Below are positions 7,749 to 15,933 of a DNA stretch of 64,000 nt, piece after piece. This DNA is from Pelomonas sp937871895. GTDB taxonomy: Bacteria > Pseudomonadota > Gammaproteobacteria > Burkholderiales > Burkholderiaceae_C. Location: NCBI RefSeq assembly GCF_046348265.1, contig NZ_JAXMEO010000006.1; one strand, given 5' to 3'. Numbering within the stretch: the stretch's first letter is position 1; each line of letters opens with the position of its first letter. The notes under the pieces are model-generated. The model had not been told where the DNA came from. It worked only from the letters and a program-made list of their open reading frames with translations, and ran no database searches. The translations under genes and the position numbers were made by a program.

Positions 7749-8651
7749 TCAAGCACTCGCTGCCAGCGCTGCCTGATGCGCGCCCAGGCCGGCAATTGCC
7801 CCGTCTGCCACCGAGATGGCTACGTTGCTTGCGGCACGTGCAGCGTCGCCGCAGGCGAACACGCCCGGCACGCTGGTGGCTTGCGTTGCACCCACTTTGA
7901 TGAAGGGGCCAAGCGGCCCCTCCGAGAACTCGCAGCCGAGTTGAGCCGCCAGCGGGCTTTGCATGTGGATGCGCGACTGGGTGAAGAGGCCATCCATGCG
8001 CAGCACACGGCCGTCACTCAGCACGACATCCGCCTCAGCGTCGATGCGCTGGATAGGTGTGGCTTCAACTTGAGTGCCGCGCCTTTGCAGTTGGGCGCGT
8101 TCATCGTGAGTAGGCATGAAGACGCCGTTGAGAAAGAGCGTCGGGCTGCCCCAGTCCGGCAGCATCAGCCCCTGGTGCATGGCCATCGGCGTGCCGGCAA
8201 TGATGCCGATGCGCCCTTCGTTCAACTCGTAGCCATGGCAGTAGGGGCAGTGAAAGACGCTCCGCCCCCAGCGCTCGGCGAGCCCCGGAACCGCCGGCAG
8301 CTCGTCGCGCACGCCGGTCGCCAGGATGAGCCGGCCGGCGCTGATCGTGCGCGTCGCCACTTCAAACTCGATGCGCCCATCAGGCGCGAGCCGCGCGTTC
8401 TCGGCCAGCCCGTCCAGCCACTGCACGCTCGGGTAGCGCATCAGTTGGCGTTTGCCCTCTGCGGCGATCTCAGCAGGCGGGCGGCCGTCTTGGGTGAGGA
8501 AGCCGTGTGAGCCGTGCCCCGCCGCGTCAACGCATTGGTTGCGCCTTTGGCCGGCATCCACCACCAACACTTGGCGCCGCGCGCGTGCCAGCGAGAGAGC
8601 AGCAGACAGGCCGGCAAAACTGCCGCCGATGACGACGAAATCAAACTTCAT
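7749..8651 (-). CDS. FAD-dependent pyridine nucleotide-disulfide oxidoreductase (thioredoxin reductase-like)
   Basis: 300 residues from ATG 8651; the frame extends upstream but the Rossmann signature starts here (VVIGGSFAGLSAALSLARAR). A CxxC pair C135/C138 (VFHCPYCHGYELN) sits where thioredoxin reductase has its redox disulfide, and the C-terminus holds the FAD-binding VFACGDAAR motif. The NADPH site is weaker (IIAGTPMAMHQ lacks a full GxGxxA). It resembles small TrxB-like flavoproteins that sit beside Rrf2 regulators. It overlaps the upstream Rrf2 gene by 11 bp, so the regulator and enzyme are one unit. Electron acceptor unknown. Confidence 0.85.
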   Translation of the reverse strand: MKFDFVVIGGSFAGLSAALSLARARRQVLVVDAGQRRNQCVDAAGHGSHGFLTQDGRPPAEIAAEGKRQLMRYPSVQWLDGLAENARLAPDGRIEFEVATRTISAGRLILATGVRDELPAVPGLAERWGRSVFHCPYCHGYELNEGRIGIIAGTPMAMHQGLMLPDWGSPTLFLNGVFMPTHDERAQLQRRGTQVEATPIQRIDAEADVVLSDGRVLRMDGLFTQSRIHMQSPLAAQLGCEFSEGPLGPFIKVGATQATSVPGVFACGDAARAASNVAISVADGAIAGLGAHQAALAASA

Positions 8652-9111
8652 GGTGGTGGCCTTCATGGCTGTGAGCTGCAGGGCCGCGCAGCTCCATGCG
8701 GCGGTGAAAGTCTTGGGCAAGCGCTGCCAGCGTCACCGACCCCAAGCGCTTGAGCAGCAGGCTCTCGGCCTCCTGGATCACGCCGCCCAGCGTGTCGTTC
8801 ACGGCCTGGGCCACCAGGCATTGCGAGTGGTCCGAGCGGAAGCCCAGTGACACCAGCGCCGGGCCGCCAAGCGCTTCGTGCACGTCCCGCAGGCTCAGGC
8901 GCTCCAGCGGCACCCCCAGCATCCAGCCGCCACCATGCCCTTTGGCCGAGCACACAAAGCCGGCGTCGCGCAGCCCCGTCATCAAGCGGCGCAGCACCAC
9001 GGGGTGGGTCTGCATCACTTTGGCGAGGGCCTCGGACGTGACCGGCCCATCAGCCTCTGCCATGTGCAGCAGCACATGCAGGACGTCAGAAAGTTGGCTG
9101 CTTGAAGTCAT
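8641..9111 (-). CDS. Rrf2 family transcriptional regulator with His-rich tail
   Basis: 156 residues. An N-terminal winged helix (SDVLHVLLHMAEADGPVTSE, then VVLRRLMTGLRDAGFV) and the Rrf2 wing KGHGGGWML are visible. Only two cysteines occur (C53 in GFVCSAKG and one in SQCLVAQ), too few and too scattered for the IscR/NsrR three-Cys [Fe-S] site, so redox sensing through thiols is more likely, as in YwnA/CymR-like members. The last ten residues, HSHEGHHHEV, are histidine-rich and could bind a metal. It leads the operon with the flavoprotein and probably represses it. Confidence 0.87.
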   Translation of the reverse strand: MTSSSQLSDVLHVLLHMAEADGPVTSEALAKVMQTHPVVLRRLMTGLRDAGFVCSAKGHGGGWMLGVPLERLSLRDVHEALGGPALVSLGFRSDHSQCLVAQAVNDTLGGVIQEAESLLLKRLGSVTLAALAQDFHRRMELRGPAAHSHEGHHHEV

Positions 9112-9116
9112 GAAAC

Positions 9117-9133
9117 ATCATAAGTTGCATGAT
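9117..9133. promoter_or_regulatory. Inverted repeat upstream of the Rrf2 gene
   Basis: ATCAT (9117-9121) and ATGAT (9129-9133) form a dyad with a 7-bp spacer in a locally AT-rich patch directly in front of the Rrf2 start at 9111, between it and the divergent DUF454 gene. It is a candidate autoregulatory operator. Short half-sites make this tentative. Confidence 0.4.
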
Positions 9134-9181
9134 ATTGGCCTTGTGGTCGACGGGGTATCGCTGGGGCTGACCGCCAGCACA

Positions 9182-9646
9182 ATGGCAGCCGCCAACCCCG
9201 TATTGCCTCCCATGCCGCACGCTCCAGGCCCCAGCGAACCGCCGATCGCTAGCCCCAGCAGTCTTGCCGGGCGTGGCCCTTTGTGGTGGCGCGGCCTGTG
9301 GGTGGCTGGTGGCGTGTTCAGCTTGCTGCTGGGGTTTGCGGGGGTCTTCCTGCCGCTTTTGCCCACCGTGCCCTTTGTGCTCTTGGCCGGCTACTGTTTT
9401 GCGCGCGGAAGCCGGCGCGCTGAGGCCTGGCTCTTGAACCACCCCAGCCTTGGGCCCATGGTGAAAGACTGGCGCGCCAACCGGGCGCTGCCCATGCGCG
9501 TGAAATGCCTAGCCTGGACCATGATGGCGCTGGGCTCGCTGTGGGCCCTGTGGCTATTGCCCTCGCCGTGGTGCTGGTTGCCGGCGCTGGCCTGCTTGGC
9601 GGTAGGCGGCTGGATGTGGAAGCTGCCGACGCGGCAGGAGCGCTGA
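9182..9646 (+). CDS. YbaN family (DUF454) inner membrane protein
   Basis: 154 residues from ATG 9182; an in-frame ATG further upstream would place the coding region over the Rrf2 dyad. The DUF454 pattern is clear: LLGFAGVFLPLLPTVPFVLLA, then CFARGSRRAEAWLLNHP, then two hydrophobic C-terminal segments with many tryptophans. Three or four membrane spans. Function of the family is not established. It is divergent from the Rrf2 gene and 12 bp ahead of comEC. Confidence 0.85.
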   Translation: MAAANPVLPPMPHAPGPSEPPIASPSSLAGRGPLWWRGLWVAGGVFSLLLGFAGVFLPLLPTVPFVLLAGYCFARGSRRAEAWLLNHPSLGPMVKDWRANRALPMRVKCLAWTMMALGSLWALWLLPSPWCWLPALACLAVGGWMWKLPTRQER

Positions 9647-9658
9647 TTTGCACCGCCC

Positions 9659-12094
9659 ATGCTGCGCCTGACTGCACTGGCCCTGGCCTGGCTTGCCGGC
9701 CTGGCGCTGCTGCACCAGTTTGAACGCGTGCCTGGCGGCGACGTAGCGGTCACGCTGGCGACGGTGCTGGCACTGTGCGCGGGCGTCGCGTGGCGGGCTC
9801 GCCCGCGTTGGATTGCGGTCGCCGCGCAAGTGGCCTTGGCTGCTTTGCTGGGCTTTTCTCTTGCGGCCTGGCGCGCGGATCTGCGACTGGCGCAGGACCT
9901 GCCGCCGGCCTGGGAGGCGCGCGACATTGAGCTCACGGGTCGCATCGATTCGCTGCCCGTGGCGGTGGTGGGGCAGGGCGGGGCGCCGGGGTGGCGCTTT
10001 CAGTTCGAGGTGGCGCAAAGCAGCGTCCCTGCCATCCCGACGCAGCTGATGCTCCTCAGCTACGCCGCGCCCGGCAGCCCGGCCCTCAAGCTGACGGCGG
10101 GCGAAACCTGGCGCTTCACCGTGAGGCTCAAGCGCCCGCATGGTCTGGCCAACCCAGGCGGGTTTGATGCCGAGCTGTGGCTGTTGGAGCAAGGCGTGCG
10201 CGCCACCGGCAGCGTCAGGCTCGGCAGTGCAGAGCGTTTGGCGGCTGCGCCTTGGTGGACGCTAGACGCCGCCCGCCAGGCGCTGCGCGAGCGCTTGCGC
10301 CGCGAGGTGGACGATCCATCGCTTGCCGGGGTGCTGGCAGCGCTGAGCGTGGGGGATCAGACCGCCATCTCACGCGCCGATTGGGCGCTGCTGCGGGACA
10401 CCGGCGTGGCGCATCTCTTCAGCGTCTCGGGCCTGCACGTGACCTTGTTCGCCTACCTCGCCGGGGGCGTGGCCGCATCGCTGTGGCGCAAGAGCCGGCG
10501 CCTGCCGCTGCGCCTGGCCACGCCCATCGCCGCACGTTGGATCGGCGTCACTGCGGCCTTGGCCTACTCGCTGTTCTCCGGCTGGGGCGTGCCGGCGCAG
10601 CGCACCGTGCTGATGCTGGCCACCGTGGCCGCGCTGCAATCCTTGAGCCTGCGCTGGCCTTGGCCGCTGGTGCTGCTGACGGCGGCGGTGGTGGTGACGG
10701 CGGTGGACCCCTGGGCACTGCTGCAGCCGGGCTTCTGGCTCAGCTTCATGGCGGTGGGGCTGCTGACGGCGTCCACGGGCGAGCGGCCCGAGGGCTGGCG
10801 CGGCCACGCCTGGCAGGGCCTGCGCAGCCAGCTCATCGCCACCGTGGGCCTGGCGCCGCTGAGCCTCGTGTGCTTTGCGCAGCTGTCGCTGAGCGGGCTG
10901 CTGGCCAACCTGGTGGCCATCCCGCTGGTCAGCTTCGTCATCACGCCGCTGGCCTTGCTGGGCGCAGCGGTTCCCGTGCTGTGGGGGTTGGGAGCGTGGC
11001 TCACAAAGTGGCTCGTGACCTGGCTGCAGTGGCTGTCGGCCTGGCCGGGCTCGGTGTGGTGGGTGCCGGCGGCGCCGCTGTGGTCACAGGGGCTGGCGCT
11101 GGTCGGTGCGGTCGTGATCGTGCTGCCACTGGCGTGGCGCCTGCGGGCCTGTGGCATCGCCATGGTGGTGCCCTTGCTGTGGCCAGCCGTGAGCACGCCG
11201 CCAAGTGGGCGCTTCGAGCTGACCGCGCCGGACGTGGGGCAGGGCAACGCCCTCATCGTGCGCACCGCCACGCACGCCTTGGTCTACGACGCCGGCCCGG
11301 CCTATGCGCCCGGCGCCGATGCCGGCGAGCGCGTGCTGTTGCCGCTGCTGCGCCACCGGGGCGTGCGGCGGGTGGACCTGCTGGTGCTCAGCCACCGGGA
11401 CACCGATCACGTGGGCGGCGCCGCTACGTTGACCCGTGGCCTGCCGGTGGCGCAGCTCAGCAGCTCGCTGGAGCCCGAGCACCCGCTGCTGCAGGCCGGC
11501 CTGCCGCACCGGCCTTGCGAGGCCGGGCAGCGCTGGGCCTGGGACGGCGTGCAGTTCGAGCTGCTGCATCCGGCCTCAGGCTTGCAGAGCGACAAACCCA
11601 ATGCCCGCTCCTGCGTGCTGCGCATCCGCGATGCCGAAGGTCGCACCGCCCTGCTGCTGGGTGACCTGCCGGCCGAGGAGGAGCGCCAGCTTGTGGCCCG
11701 TGAGCCCGCTTTGCGCACCGATGTGCTGCTGGTGCCCCACCACGGCAGCAAGACCTCGTCGAGCCCCGAGCTGCTGGCCGCCACCCAGCCCGCTGTGGCC
11801 CTGGTGCAGGCCGGCTACCGCAGCCGCTTTGGCCACCCGGCGCCGCCTGTGCTGGCGCGCTATCAGGCGGCGGGCATCACCGTCATCGACAGCCCGGCTT
11901 GCGGCGCCTGGACCTGGGACAGCCGCACACCGCCCGCGCAAGGCGTGTGCACGCGCACCCAGCAGCCGCGCTACTGGACCGACCGCCCCGCGCCCGCCCT
12001 CACGGCGCAGACGCAGCCGCTGCAGGGGCCGGAGCTGCCTGAGACGCCGACGCCGCCGGGGCTGGCGCCGCCACCGGACGAGCCGGCGTGGTGA
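9659..12094 (+). CDS. comEC: DNA internalization-related competence protein ComEC/Rec2
   Basis: 811 residues. Order: two or three N-terminal membrane segments, a soluble DUF4131 region (about 70-190), the ComEC channel domain (about 215-490; VLAALSVGDQTAISRADWAL, then HLFSVSGLHVTLFAYLAGGV) and a C-terminal metallo-beta-lactamase domain (about 520-770) with HRDTDHVGG near residue 580 and VPHHGSKTSS near 690. ComEC carries single-stranded DNA across the inner membrane during transformation; the C-terminal domain is a likely nuclease that degrades the second strand. The last 95 bp overlap convergent mltB and encode a Pro-rich tail. No other late competence gene is nearby. Confidence 0.93.
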   Translation: MLRLTALALAWLAGLALLHQFERVPGGDVAVTLATVLALCAGVAWRARPRWIAVAAQVALAALLGFSLAAWRADLRLAQDLPPAWEARDIELTGRIDSLPVAVVGQGGAPGWRFQFEVAQSSVPAIPTQLMLLSYAAPGSPALKLTAGETWRFTVRLKRPHGLANPGGFDAELWLLEQGVRATGSVRLGSAERLAAAPWWTLDAARQALRERLRREVDDPSLAGVLAALSVGDQTAISRADWALLRDTGVAHLFSVSGLHVTLFAYLAGGVAASLWRKSRRLPLRLATPIAARWIGVTAALAYSLFSGWGVPAQRTVLMLATVAALQSLSLRWPWPLVLLTAAVVVTAVDPWALLQPGFWLSFMAVGLLTASTGERPEGWRGHAWQGLRSQLIATVGLAPLSLVCFAQLSLSGLLANLVAIPLVSFVITPLALLGAAVPVLWGLGAWLTKWLVTWLQWLSAWPGSVWWVPAAPLWSQGLALVGAVVIVLPLAWRLRACGIAMVVPLLWPAVSTPPSGRFELTAPDVGQGNALIVRTATHALVYDAGPAYAPGADAGERVLLPLLRHRGVRRVDLLVLSHRDTDHVGGAATLTRGLPVAQLSSSLEPEHPLLQAGLPHRPCEAGQRWAWDGVQFELLHPASGLQSDKPNARSCVLRIRDAEGRTALLLGDLPAEEERQLVAREPALRTDVLLVPHHGSKTSSSPELLAATQPAVALVQAGYRSRFGHPAPPVLARYQAAGITVIDSPACGAWTWDSRTPPAQGVCTRTQQPRYWTDRPAPALTAQTQPLQGPELPETPTPPGLAPPPDEPAW

Positions 12095-13151
12095 CCCAGG
12101 CCCGCCGCACCGCGCGTCCGAGGTCGATCACGGCAAACGCGTAGTAGGCCGAGTTGTTGTAGCGCGTGACGGCATAGAAGTTCTCGGTGCCCAGCCGTAC
12201 GGTGTCCGGCTTGTGCCGGCCGTTTTGCAGCCGCACCACCGCGACCAGGCCGCTGTGCTCCAGCGCGGCTTCCGAAGGCTTGGCCCCAAGCGCCACCAGC
12301 TCGGCCGCGCGCCAGGTCGGTTCGATGTCGGGCTTCAGCATGCGCTCACGTTGCGCACGGTCACGCGGCAGCGTGATGCTGAAGTCGCTTGGCATCCCGC
12401 GCTGCCAGCCATGCGCCACCAGGAAGTTGGCAATGCTGCCGATCGCATCCACTGGGCTGTTGATCAGGTCACGCCGCCCGTCACCATCAAAGTCCACCGC
12501 ATGCCGCCGCCACGAGCCGGGCATGAACTGCGGCCAGCCCAAAGCCCCGGCGTAGCTGCCCAGCACCTGGCTCGCGTCCAGCCCGCTCTCGCGCGCCAGG
12601 CGCAGCAGGTCCGCCAGCTCGGCGCGGAAGAAGCTTTGCCGCGCCACCGCGCGCGGGTGCTCGGCCGGGAAGTCAAACGCCAGCGTCACCAGCGCATCCA
12701 GCGCCTTGAAGCCGCCCGTGAGCCGGCCGTAGTAGGTCTCGACGCCCAGGATGCCCACGATCACATCGGCCGGCACGCCGTACGCGGCTTCCGCCCGCGC
12801 CAGCGCTGCTTCGTTCTCTTGCCAGAAGGCCACCCCCGCCGCGATGCGCTTGGGCTCGATGAAGCGGTTTGAGTACGCCGCCCAGTCCTTGGCCGCGCCC
12901 GGTGCGGCCGGCAGGATCAGTTGCCGCACGCGCGGCAGGCGCTGCGTTTGCGAAAGCTGCTCGCGCAGCGCGGCGGCGTTCCAGCCTTCCTGCTGGGCCA
13001 GCTCGTCGGCGAACTGCAGCAGGGCGGGTTGAGGGCCGAAGGGGGTGGGGGGCGGGAGGCGCGGGGCGCGGGGACCAGCGAGCGTGGCCAGCGTCCATGT
13101 CAAGCCCACCGCCAGCCCCAGGGCGCGTCTACAAAACTGCATCACGATCAA
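12000..13151 (-). CDS. mltB: Membrane-bound lytic murein transglycosylase B
   Basis: 383 residues. An N-terminal signal segment is followed by the MltB/SLT catalytic domain; E138 in GILGVETYYGRLTGGFKALD is the catalytic acid. Other family marks are AGALGWPQFMPGSWRRHAVD and DGRRDLINSPVDAIGSIANF. It cleaves the glycan strand of peptidoglycan to 1,6-anhydro-muropeptides. The C-terminus is a low-complexity Ala/Pro tail that overlaps comEC on the other strand. No lipobox is obvious, so it may be soluble periplasmic. The ATG at 13151 overlaps the MNT gene stop (ATGA); a second ATG lies at 13142. Confidence 0.9.
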   Translation of the reverse strand: MIVMQFCRRALGLAVGLTWTLATLAGPRAPRLPPPTPFGPQPALLQFADELAQQEGWNAAALREQLSQTQRLPRVRQLILPAAPGAAKDWAAYSNRFIEPKRIAAGVAFWQENEAALARAEAAYGVPADVIVGILGVETYYGRLTGGFKALDALVTLAFDFPAEHPRAVARQSFFRAELADLLRLARESGLDASQVLGSYAGALGWPQFMPGSWRRHAVDFDGDGRRDLINSPVDAIGSIANFLVAHGWQRGMPSDFSITLPRDRAQRERMLKPDIEPTWRAAELVALGAKPSEAALEHSGLVAVVRLQNGRHKPDTVRLGTENFYAVTRYNNSAYYAFAVIDLGRAVRRAWVTTPARPVAAPAPAASASQAAPAPAAAASAP

Positions 13152-13465
13152 GGACGAATGACCCAGTGGTCCGCTTCGATCAACTGGCGGAAGCCGGGCG
13201 CGGTGCTGGCCCAGTCCAGCAGGTCCACGCGCATGGGCAAGTCGCTGCTGTCAAAGGCCTCGCGAATTTCGGCCAGGGCTTGCAGGCTCAAAGGCTGGGG
13301 CGCAAGCAGGGCCAGGTCAAGGTCGGAGTAGGGCTTGGCCGTGCCCTTGGCACGCGAGCCGAACACCCAGACGGGGATGCCTGGCAGGTGCTGGTCCAGG
13401 ATGCTGCGCACTGTGGCGAGCTCGGCGTCCGTCAGGACGATGCGCGCGTGCGCTTTGGTCGTCAT
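13148..13465 (-). CDS. MNT-type nucleotidyltransferase (HEPN partner)
   Basis: 105 residues. The minimal nucleotidyltransferase core is intact: G36-S37 in VWVFGSRAKG, D48 and D50 in YSDLDLALL, and a third acidic residue D81 in MRVDLLDW. In HEPN/MNT pairs of the HI0073/HI0074 type the MNT protein pairs with a HEPN protein; in characterised cases it AMPylates the HEPN toxin and neutralises it. It follows the HEPN gene with ATGA overlap and its own stop overlaps the mltB start. Confidence 0.87.
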   Translation of the reverse strand: MTTKAHARIVLTDAELATVRSILDQHLPGIPVWVFGSRAKGTAKPYSDLDLALLAPQPLSLQALAEIREAFDSSDLPMRVDLLDWASTAPGFRQLIEADHWVIRP

Positions 13466-13878
13466 GGCCGAGTCAGGTTGGCCAGCAGCGCCTGCGCTTC
13501 GGCCAGGAAGTCCGGCGCCAGCGCGAACACGGCCTCGGCCTTGGCAGCGTCGTAGGTGTGGCTGCTTTCGTTGCGGGCCTGGCGGTAAACCTTCCAGCGC
13601 GACCAGTCCGAGCGCAGCAGGCCGCGCTCGTTGCCGAGCCGAATCAGGTCGGCAAAGCCGGTGGCGTCAACCTCGGCCGGGCTGGCCGACATCTGCTCCA
13701 GGTGTCGCTTGAGGGTCTTCCAGCTCAGCTCGTAGGTGAACTCGAAGCACTGGATCACCGAGTTGCGCAGTTGCTCGCGCAGGCCCGGGTCGGCCAGGGC
13801 TTGCGGCGAATGGGCGTAGGCCAGGCTGCGCTCCAGTTGGGCGGTGGCGCTGCGAAGGGCGGAGAGATCCAAAACCAT
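13462..13878 (-). CDS. HEPN domain protein, nucleotidyltransferase substrate-binding (HI0074 type)
   Basis: 138 residues, all-helical. The pattern FEFTYELSWKTLKRHLEQM and DLIRLGNERGL followed by R102-N-E-S-S-H107 (QARNESSHTYD) gives the HEPN Rx4H motif, which forms the RNase active site in toxic members. The family name in databases is nucleotidyltransferase substrate binding protein. With the downstream MNT gene it forms a likely toxin/antitoxin-like pair; order is HEPN first. Whether it is toxic here cannot be told from sequence. Confidence 0.87.
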   Translation of the reverse strand: MVLDLSALRSATAQLERSLAYAHSPQALADPGLREQLRNSVIQCFEFTYELSWKTLKRHLEQMSASPAEVDATGFADLIRLGNERGLLRSDWSRWKVYRQARNESSHTYDAAKAEAVFALAPDFLAEAQALLANLTRP

Positions 13879-13887
13879 GGCGCGATG

Positions 13888-15933
13888 CTATCGGCTTCCG
13901 CCTTGCCGTGATGGCAGGCTGCGGCAGGATTGCTGGAAGGCGGACCAGCCAGGCGCTACGGCGGCGCCGCCGTAGCGGGCGCCGTGCTGCTGCCGCAGCC
14001 AGGTGGTGGCCTGCATGGCGGCCGCCCCGTGCGTGGCCTCCAGACGCGCCGCCCATGCCGTCAGGCTCTCGTGCATGGGCGCCTCCACCCCCAGCCGCTT
14101 CAGCTCCCGTTGCACTTGCAACCGCATCCTGGCCCATGCCCCATGCGGCCGCTGCTGCCAGCGCATCCAGGCCGCGGTGGCCAGGGTAAGCAGCAGGATC
14201 ACGCCGGCAATGGCCTGGCCGAGGGCGGTCCAGTCGGGGGTCTGGAAGCCGAGGTTCTTGAGCAGGTCGAACTGGTTCTGCCGCGAGTAGTTCAGCACCC
14301 ACTGGGCCCAGCGGTTGTTGACGGTCTCCCAGGCGCCGCGCAGGGCGCGCCAGGCGGTGGGGTTGAGCTGGCCCAGCACGCCGGGGGACGGGCGCAGAGC
14401 CTCGCCGGCGGAGACGCGGCCGGGGGCGACGGCGGCGGTGGGGTCGGTGCGCAGCCAGCCCTGGCCGGGCACCCAGACCTCGGCCCAGGCGTGGGCGTTG
14501 GCGTTGCGGACGACGAGGTAGCCGTCCTGCGGCTCGGGGTCCCAACCCTGGAAGCCGGTGACGACGCGCGCCGGCACACCCATGGCACGCATCACGACGA
14601 CAAAGCCCGACGCGAAGTGCTCGCAAAAGCCCAGGCGCCGGTCGAACCAGAACTCGTCGATCAGGTGCGGGCTGTCCTCGCCATAGCGGCCGGGGGCGAG
14701 GGTGTAGGTGAAATCGCTCGTGCGGATGTGCTGCAGCACGGCGTCGACGAGGGCGCGCGTGCGCTCCGCCGCATCGAGCGTGGCAAAGCGGGGCTCGCTG
14801 GCGAGTGCCTGGGCCCAGGCCCGGGTGCGGGGGTTGAGGGTGGCAGGCAGTTGCAGCTCGGGGGCCGTGCGCAGCCAGCGGCGGTCCAGACCGGCGGTCC
14901 AACTGGGGTAGGCCTCGGCGGTGAGGCGCAGGCGTTCGGTCAGCGGGCGGCTGGCCAGCCATTGCAGGTCGGGGCCGCGCTTGAAGGCGATGTCGGCGTC
15001 ACTGCGCTCGCGGCCATCGCTCATCTCCAGCAGCGGCAGCACGGGGATGCGCAGCGGCTCCAGCGTCAGCTCGTAGCGCAGCGGGCGGCCGTCGGTGCGC
15101 AGGCTGTCGGGTTGGCGGCGCCAGGCGTCGGCGGGCCTGTCGGCGGCGCGCCAGGTCTTGCCGTCAAAAACGCTGAGCACGGGGCCGCGGAAGTAGCGCG
15201 CATCGGGCGCCGGCAGCGGCCCATCGATCACCTTGAGCCGCAGCGCAATGGCATCGTCATTGGCCACCTCGTTCATGGCACCGAACTCCAGCTGGTTGGA
15301 GAGGCCCGTGCGCCCGATCTGCTCGGTCGGCACGCCCCACAGCGGCGCGATGCGCGGGAAGAACATGAAGAGCAGCACCATCACCGGCAGCCCGAGCAGC
15401 GTGGTGTGGGCGGCGCGGCGCGCGGCCACCGCGAGGTGGGCTTCATCGGTGCCGGTGTCGGGCATCTGCGCCAGCACCACCGCCGCCAGCAGGCCCCAGA
15501 CGGTGAGCAGCATCCACAGCGCCGTCAGCAGCGACTGCGAGTAGAAGAAGTGCGCCAGCAGCAGGAAGAAGCCCAAGAAGAACACCACAAAGGCATCGCG
15601 CCGCGCGCGCAGCTCCAGGGTCTTGAGCGCCAGCAGCACGGCCAGCATGGTTACGCCGGGCTCGCGCCCGAAGAAGGCGCCGAGATTCAACTTGGTCAAG
15701 GCTGCCGCGATGACGAACACCACCAGCAGCGCCCAGCGCCCCGGCAGTGGCCGCTGCTGCCAAGTGAGCACGCCGCGCCACAGCAGCACCAGCGCTGAAA
15801 GCGTCGTGCTCCACCAGGGCAGGTGGTCCACATGCGGCAGCAGCACGGCGGTGATGACGCCGAGCAGGAAGAGCGTGTCCCGCGTGTCTCGCGGCAGGCG
15901 CGCGAGCCGGGCGCGCAAGGCAAGCGCGCTCAT
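13888..15933 (-). CDS. TgpA-type transglutaminase, DUF3488 membrane protein
   Basis: 681 residues from ATG 15933, which overlaps the DUF58 stop (ATGA); the open frame continues upstream but inside the DUF58 gene. About five or six N-terminal membrane segments (DUF3488) precede a periplasmic transglutaminase-like domain with the triad Cys near residue 436 (GFCEHFASGFVVVMRAMG), His near 481 (NAHAWAEVW) and Asp near 495 (LRTDPTAAV). A further membrane segment and a DUF4129-like tail follow. Pseudomonas TgpA is essential; its substrate is not defined. It pairs with DUF58 here, while the usual MoxR partner is 18 kb away. Confidence 0.9.
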   Translation of the reverse strand: MSALALRARLARLPRDTRDTLFLLGVITAVLLPHVDHLPWWSTTLSALVLLWRGVLTWQQRPLPGRWALLVVFVIAAALTKLNLGAFFGREPGVTMLAVLLALKTLELRARRDAFVVFFLGFFLLLAHFFYSQSLLTALWMLLTVWGLLAAVVLAQMPDTGTDEAHLAVAARRAAHTTLLGLPVMVLLFMFFPRIAPLWGVPTEQIGRTGLSNQLEFGAMNEVANDDAIALRLKVIDGPLPAPDARYFRGPVLSVFDGKTWRAADRPADAWRRQPDSLRTDGRPLRYELTLEPLRIPVLPLLEMSDGRERSDADIAFKRGPDLQWLASRPLTERLRLTAEAYPSWTAGLDRRWLRTAPELQLPATLNPRTRAWAQALASEPRFATLDAAERTRALVDAVLQHIRTSDFTYTLAPGRYGEDSPHLIDEFWFDRRLGFCEHFASGFVVVMRAMGVPARVVTGFQGWDPEPQDGYLVVRNANAHAWAEVWVPGQGWLRTDPTAAVAPGRVSAGEALRPSPGVLGQLNPTAWRALRGAWETVNNRWAQWVLNYSRQNQFDLLKNLGFQTPDWTALGQAIAGVILLLTLATAAWMRWQQRPHGAWARMRLQVQRELKRLGVEAPMHESLTAWAARLEATHGAAAMQATTWLRQQHGARYGGAAVAPGWSAFQQSCRSLPSRQGGSR

